Source: an uncultured Pirellulaceae bacterium
GTDB lineage: Bacteria; Planctomycetota; Planctomycetia; Pirellulales; Pirellulaceae
Direction of reading: 5' to 3'
Assembly (NCBI GenBank): GCA_947258905.1
Contig: CAMYKF010000099.1
Location: 1 to 6,190 of the forward strand
Length of the DNA: 6,190 bases
The stretch's first letter is position 1. The number at the start of each line of letters is the position of its first letter. Position numbers and translations under genes: made by a program. The notes under the pieces are model-generated. The model was not told where the DNA came from and searched no databases. It saw only the letters and a list, made by a program, of their open reading frames with translations. Shown one piece after another: positions 1 through 4,904 of this stretch.

Positions 1-1
1 G

Positions 2-1552
2 ATTGAGGATTTCAAGCAAGCCAGCCGCTTGCGACCCAATCACGCCGGCACGCATATCTGGCGGGCGGCGGCCAGCGCCAAGCTGGAGGACTGGCCCGAC
101 GTGATCGAAAACCTGCAGCAGGCGATTCAGTTGCGTCCCTCCGCGGCCCAGCAGTATCGCAAGCTCGGCTCGCCGGTCGCCCGCAAGGCCGTCAAGCACT
201 TCGATCGCCTGATTCGTGAAGGCAAGCCGACTCCGGAAACCATTTGCAATCGCGGGCGTGCGCATGAGTTCCTTGGCCGCATTGACCAGGCCATCGCCGA
301 TTACAGCATCGCGCTGACCAGCACCAGCGAGGATTACAACACCATGATTGCCCGTGCCCGGCTGTATGCGCGGAAGGGCGATCTGGAAAACGCCATCAAT
401 GACTTGTCCAAGGTTATCCGACGGCAACCGGACAATCACCGGGCCTGTTACGCGCGGGCGATCGCCCTGATCGATGATAATAACAACGATTCGGCGTTGC
501 GTGATGTGAACCGGGCCATTGAACTGGCGCCGGGCGAACCGCGGTATCACGTATTGCGAGGCGACCTGCGTTTGCTGGCAGGCAACTTGTCCGCCGCCAT
601 CGATGATTACACGCAGGCGATTGTGCTGGATCCGGCCGATCATCTGGCATTTCGCAAGCGTGGCAGCTGTTATCAACGTCAGCATCAATACTTGTACGCA
701 ATCGCCGACCTGACACGCAGCAATGAGCTGTTCCCCGGTTTGGCGGAGACTTACGTGCTGCGCGGCCAGTCGTATCTGAAAAACGACCAACTCGAACAGG
801 CCAATGAGGACTTTGAACAGGCCCTGGCCATTGATCCTCATCAGGTACGGGCCTTTGTCGGACGCGCCAACTATCTGGCCCAACTGGGCCGGCATGAGGA
901 AGCTCTGATCTTGCTGACCAAGGCTATGCAGCGTTTTGACGAAGATCAACGACAGATTGCCGAGCTGCTGATGATGCGTGGCAAGATTTTTTACCAGATG
1001 GGCCGTTTCCCTCCGGCACTGACCGATTTCTCAACCGTGCTCGATTTGCGACGCGATGATATTTACAGTGTGGCGGCCGCGCGATGCGCGAGGGCGGTCG
1101 TACTGGTTCAGCATGGTGACCTGATTCGCGCGAAAAAGGAATTCGATCGCGTGCTGGCCCGCTTTCCGGACCATCCTCTGGCGTCGGCTGCTTCCGAGTG
1201 GCTGACCCACGGCAATGGTCCGCGGCCAGCCATCCTGGAACCGCCCGAACGCCTGATTCGGCCGACCCGGCCGCCGGTGACCCGGGAACCGGTCGAGTTC
1301 GAAGCGACCGATCCTCAGTGGGAAGCGCCGCCGCCTTACGATCTATGGATCGTCCGCACCAGCAAGCCGCGTGAGTATGGACCCATTACCAAAGCCATGC
1401 TGGACGACTGGGTGCGACAGGGCCGGATTGGCGGTCGCACGCGATTGCTGCGTAGCGGCTGGGAAAAATGGCGACGCGCCAAACGCGTTTACCAAGTCCT
1501 CGGGGACCGCCGGCCACGCAAGAAACGGCCTCGCTCCAGCGACGAAAAATGA
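2..1552 (+). CDS. TPR-repeat protein with C-terminal GYF_2-like domain (5' end missing)
   Basis: The reading frame is open to the left window edge, and its first visible residues (IEDFKQASRLRPN) are the second helix of a TPR unit, so the true start lies upstream; the TTG at 29 is not a credible start. Counting from that TTG codon, about ten TPR units run from residue 8 to 382, with a less regular linker at about 41-70. They show the usual 34-residue spacing and the A..DY..AI.LDP signature, for example at 171-204, 205-238 and 239-272. A proline- and arginine-rich linker (about 395-435) leads to a GYF_2-like domain at 437-491 (LWIVR, YGP, L..WV..GRI, a late G..KW), then a basic tail rich in Arg and Lys. 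TPR arrays bind proteins, and GYF-type domains usually bind proline-rich peptides, so a scaffold or adaptor role is likely; partner and location are unknown. No membrane segment is visible in this part. The gene converges on mtnA with 21 bp between stop codons. Confidence 0.92.
   Translation: MEDFKQASRLRPNHAGTHIWRAAASAKLEDWPDVIENLQQAIQLRPSAAQQYRKLGSPVARKAVKHFDRLIREGKPTPETICNRGRAHEFLGRIDQAIADYSIALTSTSEDYNTMIARARLYARKGDLENAINDLSKVIRRQPDNHRACYARAIALIDDNNNDSALRDVNRAIELAPGEPRYHVLRGDLRLLAGNLSAAIDDYTQAIVLDPADHLAFRKRGSCYQRQHQYLYAIADLTRSNELFPGLAETYVLRGQSYLKNDQLEQANEDFEQALAIDPHQVRAFVGRANYLAQLGRHEEALILLTKAMQRFDEDQRQIAELLMMRGKIFYQMGRFPPALTDFSTVLDLRRDDIYSVAAARCARAVVLVQHGDLIRAKKEFDRVLARFPDHPLASAASEWLTHGNGPRPAILEPPERLIRPTRPPVTREPVEFEATDPQWEAPPPYDLWIVRTSKPREYGPITKAMLDDWVRQGRIGGRTRLLRSGWEKWRRAKRVYQVLGDRRPRKKRPRSSDEK
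1337..1501 (+). other. GYF_2-like domain of the TPR protein
   Basis: This segment encodes about 55 residues matching the layout of the GYF_2 (DUF4339-like) fold: an opening aromatic strand (YDLWIVR), the YGPIT turn, a helix with L..WV..GRI, then T.LLR.GW.KW..A. Such domains are often attached to the ends of TPR or membrane proteins in planctomycetes and related bacteria (general knowledge, not searched here). The canonical eukaryotic GYF motif itself is not present; the match is to the shorter bacterial version. An HMM search against GYF_2 would settle it. Confidence 0.75.
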
Positions 1553-1573
1553 TGGCCTGCCTCGGTGACCGGA

Positions 1574-2641
1574 CTATCCAAGGTGACGCGCTACTGCGTC
1601 CTGATTGACCGGGTCAATCACGCCGCGCTCGGTAATGATGGCCGTGATCAGTGAGGCGGGCGTTACATCAAACGCCGGATTGTAAACCGTCACGCCTTCG
1701 GGCGCTGTCTGTTTGCCAAAGCCACGCGTGATTTCATCGGGCTGTCGCTGTTCAATCGGTATCTCGGAGCCCGAGGTAATGGACAGATCGAACGTGGAAC
1801 TGGGCGCGGCAATGTAAAACGGAATGTTGTGATGGCGAGCCAGAATCGCCAGGGAATAGGTTCCGATCTTGTTCGCCGTATCGCCATTGGCGGCAATCCG
1901 GTCAGCGCCCGTGACCACCGCCTGAACCCGGCCCTCCCGCATCACCTGGGCCGCCATGGAATCGCAGATCAACGTGGCCGGGATGTTCCGCTGCATCAGT
2001 TCCCAGGCCGTCAGCCGTGCGCCCTGTAACAGGGGACGCGTCTCATCCACGTACACATGCAATTCGCGACCCAGATCCTGCGCCGTAAAGAACACACTGA
2101 GTGCCGTTCCGTACTCGGCCGTAGCCAGTCCCCCCGCGTTGCAGTGGGTCAGCACGCCCTTGATCGAAGGTCCCAGCAATTCCGCCCCGTGCCGCCCGAT
2201 ATTACGGCACATCTGGCGGTCTTCGTCGTGAATCGCCTTCGCTTCGGCCAGCAGTCGGGACCGTATTTCGTCATTCGGTTTTCCGGCCAGCGAAGCGAAC
2301 ACATCCCGCATACGTGAGAGGGCCCAAAACAGATTGACGGCCGTGGGCCGGCTGGTCGCCAGGTAAGTCGCGACTTCATCGAATCGGCTGGCCAGTTCGG
2401 CAGGATCGTCGCCCATGTCGCGAATCCCCACGACCACTCCATAAGCGGCGGCAATGCCGATGGCCGGTGCACCTCGCACGCGTAACATCTTGATCGCTTC
2501 CCAAACCGTTTCCACGTCGCGGCATTCCAGGGTGACCAGTTCCAGCGGCAAACGCGTCTGATCGATCAGCACCAGGTGACCCGACTCGTCGCCTTGCCAG
2601 GCGATGGTTTCGACGGCCGGATGGGAAGTCGTATGGTTCAT
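1574..2641 (-). CDS. mtnA: S-methyl-5-thioribose-1-phosphate isomerase MtnA
   Basis: The enzyme converts 5-methylthioribose-1-phosphate to 5-methylthioribulose-1-phosphate, a cytosolic step of methionine salvage. The 355-residue product has the usual family length and all expected landmarks: RGAPAIG at 56-62, the catalytic cysteine C167 in THCNAGG, DETRP at 199-203, the catalytic aspartate D247 in TGADRIA, and N257/K258 in GDTANKIGTY, followed by NPAFDVTP at 321-328. These separate it from the related eIF2B regulatory subunits, which lack the Cys/Asp pair; an archaeal-type ribose-1,5-bisphosphate isomerase is less likely given the full-length MtnA pattern. The ATG at 2641 is chosen because the protein then starts at the normal distance before the first conserved strand; no Shine-Dalgarno sequence precedes it (TCATAGCCC). 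It lies 100 bp downstream of purE on the same strand and is probably co-transcribed. No other salvage gene (mtnK, mtnP, mtnB, mtnD) is in the window. Confidence 0.97.
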   Translation of the reverse strand: MNHTTSHPAVETIAWQGDESGHLVLIDQTRLPLELVTLECRDVETVWEAIKMLRVRGAPAIGIAAAYGVVVGIRDMGDDPAELASRFDEVATYLATSRPTAVNLFWALSRMRDVFASLAGKPNDEIRSRLLAEAKAIHDEDRQMCRNIGRHGAELLGPSIKGVLTHCNAGGLATAEYGTALSVFFTAQDLGRELHVYVDETRPLLQGARLTAWELMQRNIPATLICDSMAAQVMREGRVQAVVTGADRIAANGDTANKIGTYSLAILARHHNIPFYIAAPSSTFDLSITSGSEIPIEQRQPDEITRGFGKQTAPEGVTVYNPAFDVTPASLITAIITERGVIDPVNQDAVARHLG

Positions 2642-2659
2642 GGGCTATGAAAATTTTTT

Positions 2660-2733
2660 GTAGCAAAAGTCGTGAAACTTTTGACCAGCCGTGAGCGTAG
2701 CAAGGGTCGTGAGACTTGCGGCCGTCCGTCCGA
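2660..2733. repeat. Two adjacent imperfect 37-bp units, each with a hairpin
   Basis: Unit 1 is 2660-2696 and unit 2 is 2697-2733. Their first 21 bases match at 18 positions; over the full 37 bases I count about 26 matches. Unit 1 holds a perfect 7-bp stem, CAAAAGT (2664-2670) with ACTTTTG (2677-2683), around the loop CGTGAA. Unit 2 holds a 5-bp stem, GCAAG (2700-2704) with CTTGC (2715-2719), around a 10-base loop that keeps CGTGAG. The stems are in slightly different registers, so this is not strict pairwise compensation. Neither hairpin is followed by a T-run in the purE-to-mtnA direction, so they do not look like ordinary terminators. They may be a dispersed palindromic repeat family or act in mRNA processing or stability between the two genes (inference). 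Confidence 0.7.
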
Positions 2734-2741
2734 TCCGAATC

Positions 2742-3245
2742 TCACAAACTGGCCTGCAACTTTTCGTTCTTGCCTTCGATCTTGCCCACGAGCTGTTGTT
2801 TGAACTCGTCCAGTTTCTGTTGCAGACCCTCATCGGCCAGGGCGAGAATCTGCACCGCGAACAGGCCGGCGTTGCGGGGTCCGCCCATGCCCACGGCCAT
2901 CGAGGCCACCGGCACATCGCCGGGCATTTGCACGGTGGACAAAAGTGAATCCAGTCCGCCGAGTTCGGCGGTTGGCACCGGCAGGCCGATCACCGGCAAC
3001 GTGGTATGCGCCGCCACGACACCGGCCAGATGTGCGGCGCCGCCGGCAGCGGCAATGATCACCTTCAATCCTCGCTCGCTGGCCGATGTGGCGTATTTGC
3101 CGACCACGTGCGGCGTGCGGTGGGCACTCATGACGTGGACTTCGTAGCCCACGCCAAATTCGTCCAGTGCTTTGGCCACGGCGTTAATCTTGGGCCAGTC
3201 GCTGTCGCTGCCCATCACAATTCCGACGACAGTTTGGTTGTTCAT
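2742..3245 (-). CDS. purE: N5-carboxyaminoimidazole ribonucleotide mutase PurE (class I)
   Basis: PurE moves the carboxyl group of N5-CAIR to carbon 4 to give CAIR in de novo purine synthesis, in the cytosol. The 167-residue product is the normal length for class I PurE. It carries the phosphate-binding MGSDSD loop at 11-16, the SAHRTP motif at 40-45 with the catalytic histidine H42, the AAAGGAAHL segment at 66-73, LPVIGLPVP at 83-91, and the QMPGDVPVA loop at 106-114. The SAHRTP form and lack of extra domains indicate the bacterial mutase that works with PurK rather than the animal-type carboxylase. purK, the usual downstream partner, is absent; mtnA follows instead. The ATG at 3245 places MGSDSD at the standard distance from the N-terminus. 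A GGA lies only three bases before the ATG, too close for a normal ribosome binding site. It is divergent from the aminotransferase gene. Confidence 0.97.
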   Translation of the reverse strand: MNNQTVVGIVMGSDSDWPKINAVAKALDEFGVGYEVHVMSAHRTPHVVGKYATSASERGLKVIIAAAGGAAHLAGVVAAHTTLPVIGLPVPTAELGGLDSLLSTVQMPGDVPVASMAVGMGGPRNAGLFAVQILALADEGLQQKLDEFKQQLVGKIEGKNEKLQASL

Positions 3246-3437
3246 GGATCCGTTCTTCAGAACTCAAGGTAAAAAACTTCAGACTTGAATAACTTGTTGC
3301 AGCACATCGGCTGCCGGGCTTGATCGTAAACGGTTTCGGTCAAAAAACGAATGCCCCCACGATTGCATTTTCAGTCACCGGTGGATGAGATAAACTGAGA
3401 TCATTCATTCAGTCACACAAACCAGGTTGGTGATCTC
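3246..3437. other. Divergent intergenic region between purE and the aminotransferase
   Basis: This 192-bp gap must hold the promoters for the purE-mtnA pair and for the aminotransferase. It is more A/T-rich than its flanks, with short A-runs at 3271-3276 and 3342-3347. Toward the aminotransferase there is a candidate promoter and a repeat arrangement, described separately. Toward purE I see no convincing -35/-10 pair. A small 12-bp palindrome with arms GTTCT/AGAAC (3252-3263) sits just before the purE start. No ORF, tRNA or known riboswitch fold was recognised. Confidence 0.6.
3368..3396 (+). promoter_or_regulatory. Candidate sigma-70-type promoter for the aminotransferase
   Basis: TTTTCA (3368-3373) and TAAACT (3391-3396) each match four of six consensus positions and are separated by 17 bp, the optimal spacing. 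Transcription would then start near 3403, about 35 bases before the ATG. There is no extended -10 element. Matches this weak arise by chance fairly often, so this is only the best candidate in the gap. Confidence 0.3.
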
Positions 3438-3438
3438 A
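3386..3438. repeat. TGAGAT direct repeats plus inverted copy at the start codon
   Basis: TGAGAT occurs at 3386-3391 and again at 3396-3401, exactly 10 bp apart, about one helical turn. The second copy extends to TGAGATCA (3396-3403), which has a perfect inverted partner TGATCTCA at 3431-3438, ending on the A of the ATG. The two direct copies flank the candidate -10 box. This could be an operator bound on one face of the DNA. If transcription begins further upstream, the RNA could fold so that the start codon is partly paired. Both readings are inference. Confidence 0.45.
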
Positions 3439-4655
3439 TGCCTTCGTTCTCTGATCGCGCTCTCAAGCTGCCGGCGTCGCCGATTCGCAAACTCGCCCCC
3501 TACGCGGACGCCGCAAGCAGGCGCGGGACGCGGGTTTACCACCTGAACATCGGCCAGCCGGACATCTCCACGCCGCCAGTGTTCTTTGACGCCATTCGCG
3601 AGGCCGATCTGGATGTGGTTGCCTACAGCCCGTCGCCGGGCATTCTGCCTTTACGAGAGCAGATACAGGGGTATTACGAACGGCTGGGTCACAACCTGGA
3701 AATCGATGAAATCATGGTGACCACCGGCGCGTCCGAAGCCTTGGGATTTGTGTTTGCCGCACTGATGAACCCAGGCGAAGAAGTCATTGTGCCCGAGCCG
3801 TTTTATGCCAACTACCTGTCGTTTTCGCTGGCCCGGGACGCCGTTGTGGTGCCGGTCACCTGCCGCATCGAAGACGACTTTGCCCTGCCGCCGGTGGAAG
3901 CCTTTGAGGAAAAGATCACACCACGCACCAAGGCCATTCAGATATGCAATCCGGGCAACCCGACGGGTGTCCTGTATCCACGTGAATCGCTGTTGCGGCT
4001 CCGCGACATCGCTGAAAAGCACAATCTGTTTATTATCGCCGATGAAGTGTATCGTGAATTCGCCTACGATGGCACCGAGCATTCGTCAGCACTGGGACTG
4101 CCAGGCATTGAGCAAAATGTGATCGTGGTGGACTCGATTTCCAAACGCTTCTCGGCTTGCGGAGCCCGCATCGGTTGTCTGATTTCACGCAACGCGCAAC
4201 TGATGGATCTGGTATTGCGCATGGCCCAGGCCCGGTTGTCACCGCCCACCCTCGGCCAGATCGGTGCGGTGGCCATGTATCAGCTGCCGAATTCCTATTA
4301 CCAGGGCGTTGCGGCCGAATACTCGGCGCGGCGCGACTTGCTCAAACAGTCTCTCGATCGCATGGAGGGCGTGTTGTGCCCGCACGTTAACGGGGCGTTC
4401 TACTCGATGGTGCGTTTGCCGGTGGACAGCGCCGAAAGGTTCTGCCAGTGGATTCTTGAGGAATTCTCGCACGACGGGGCGACTGTCATGATGGCGCCCG
4501 GTGCCGGCTTCTATGCTACACCCGGTCTGGGCGTTGACGAAGTGCGGATTGCCTATGTGCTCAAGGAGGAAGATCTGGCCAAAGCGATGAAATGTCTTGA
4601 AGTGGCATTGGCGGCCTATCCGGGTAGAAAGGTGCGTGAGGTCGCCACAGGCTAG
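3438..4655 (+). CDS. Class I pyridoxal-phosphate-dependent aminotransferase
   Basis: The 405-residue product is a complete fold-type I aminotransferase of the AspC/PatA-like group, cytosolic by its lack of signal or membrane segments. Seen in sequence: GQPDISTP at 39-46 in the substrate-lid region, AYSPSPGILPLRE at 62-73, TTGASEAL at 95-102 for cofactor phosphate contact, NPGNPTG at 171-177 with N174, ADEVY at 201-205 with D202 (pyridine nitrogen) and Y205, the Schiff-base lysine K236 in SISKRFSACGARIG with R244, and the substrate carboxylate arginine R370 in EVRIAYV. The cofactor-binding set is intact, so it should be active. Substrate cannot be fixed from sequence; aspartate, aromatic or branched-chain acids and ketomethylthiobutyrate are all possible. 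The ATG at 3438 gives the normal N-terminus; the nearest Shine-Dalgarno-like AGG is 11 bases upstream, which is weak. It is divergent from purE and convergent with der. Confidence 0.95.
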   Translation: MPSFSDRALKLPASPIRKLAPYADAASRRGTRVYHLNIGQPDISTPPVFFDAIREADLDVVAYSPSPGILPLREQIQGYYERLGHNLEIDEIMVTTGASEALGFVFAALMNPGEEVIVPEPFYANYLSFSLARDAVVVPVTCRIEDDFALPPVEAFEEKITPRTKAIQICNPGNPTGVLYPRESLLRLRDIAEKHNLFIIADEVYREFAYDGTEHSSALGLPGIEQNVIVVDSISKRFSACGARIGCLISRNAQLMDLVLRMAQARLSPPTLGQIGAVAMYQLPNSYYQGVAAEYSARRDLLKQSLDRMEGVLCPHVNGAFYSMVRLPVDSAERFCQWILEEFSHDGATVMMAPGAGFYATPGLGVDEVRIAYVLKEEDLAKAMKCLEVALAAYPGRKVREVATG

Positions 4656-4668
4656 TGGCAGGGCTTTT

Positions 4669-4703
4669 CAAACCAAATCTACTCCAACTGAGCGGTTTGT
4701 TTT
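4669..4703 (+). terminator. Possible weak terminator after the aminotransferase gene
   Basis: CAAACC (4669-4674) can pair with GGTTTG (4694-4699) around a 19-base loop, and TTTT follows at once (4700-4703). A second option is GCCAC (4644-4648) with GTGGC (4655-4659), which spans the stop codon and is followed five bases later by TTTT (4665-4668). Both stems are short, so the downstream GC-rich hairpin at 4757-4801 may also help to stop transcription. Confidence 0.25.
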
Positions 4704-4719
4704 CGAGTCTAATATCAGG

Positions 4720-4737
4720 CCCGACGTTCACGTCGGG
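4720..4737. repeat. Perfect palindrome CCCGACG-TTCA-CGTCGGG
   Basis: A perfect 7-bp stem with a four-base loop, extendable by a G-T pair (4719/4738). No T-run follows on the plus strand. It is the first of three palindromes within about 120 bp between convergent genes. It resembles short palindromes scattered between genes in planctomycetes, though I cannot count genome copies here. Confidence 0.6.
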
Positions 4738-4756
4738 TAACACCGAACGCCGACTA

Positions 4757-4801
4757 TCTCGCTCCCCCGCCGCCGCTTTGCGGCGGGCGGGGTGAGCGAG
4801 A
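4757..4801. repeat. Long GC-rich hairpin with TTT loop
   Basis: The left arm 4757-4776 pairs with the right arm 4780-4801 over 20 base pairs, interrupted only by single-base bulges at 4787 (G) and 4793 (T); the loop is TTT (4777-4779). The outer stem is TCTCGCTC with GAGCGAGA and the inner stem is almost entirely G-C. This is the strongest fold in the window. No T-run follows on either strand, so it is not a standard intrinsic terminator, but it could block 3' exonucleases or act as a REP-like element. Confidence 0.75.
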
Positions 4802-4817
4802 CTATTTCTTGACCCAC

Positions 4818-4840
4818 AAAAACCCGAGCTAAAGCCCGGG
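4818..4840 (-). terminator. Intrinsic terminator for der
   Basis: Read on the minus strand, CCCGGGC (4840-4834) pairs with GCTCGGG (4829-4823) around the loop TTTA, and TTTTT (4822-4818) follows directly. One pair is G-U in minus-strand RNA but a C-A mismatch in plus-strand RNA, so the full 7-bp stem forms only in the der direction. It begins 65 bases after the der stop codon. This orientation-specific stem plus U-tract makes it a good intrinsic terminator. Confidence 0.65.
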
Positions 4841-4904
4841 CCTAATAGCGGTCTTGCACATGCTTCCTGTCATCGGTCGCGGCGGACACGCTCAGTTTGA
4901 GTAT

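Larger units (their letters stand above)
4656..4904. other. Convergent intergenic region rich in palindromes
   Basis: This 249-bp gap between the aminotransferase and der stop codons contains the possible plus-strand terminator, a perfect palindrome, the long GC-rich hairpin and the der terminator, all between about 4669 and 4840. From 4841 to 4904 I see nothing recognisable. No protein of credible composition is encoded. Confidence 0.7.

Noticed and set aside
29..31. TTG as start of the TPR gene
   Set aside because: The frame continues upstream to the window edge with TPR-like residues, so the start is outside the window.
1829..2317. Overlapping plus-strand open frames opposite mtnA
   Set aside because: Antisense to a fully conserved enzyme, in several frames at once, with no recognisable domain.
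2623..2659. A third unit of the 37-bp repeat inside the mtnA start
   Set aside because: Only the short string AAGTCGT matches, and at 41 rather than 37 bp spacing; likely chance within coding sequence.
2376..2666. Minus-strand open frame of 96 codons overlapping the mtnA start
   Set aside because: Out of frame with mtnA, which has conserved residues across the same stretch.
2716..3147. Plus-strand open frame of 143 codons opposite purE
   Set aside because: It is the antisense shadow of purE and starts inside the repeat-bearing gap; no ribosome binding site or family match.
3338..3343. TTGACC on the minus strand as a -35 box for purE
   Set aside because: No acceptable -10 box lies 16-18 bp downstream (AGCCCG at the 17-bp position).
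4719..4842. CRISPR array
   Set aside because: The three palindromes differ in sequence and are not separated by regular spacers; no cas gene is present.
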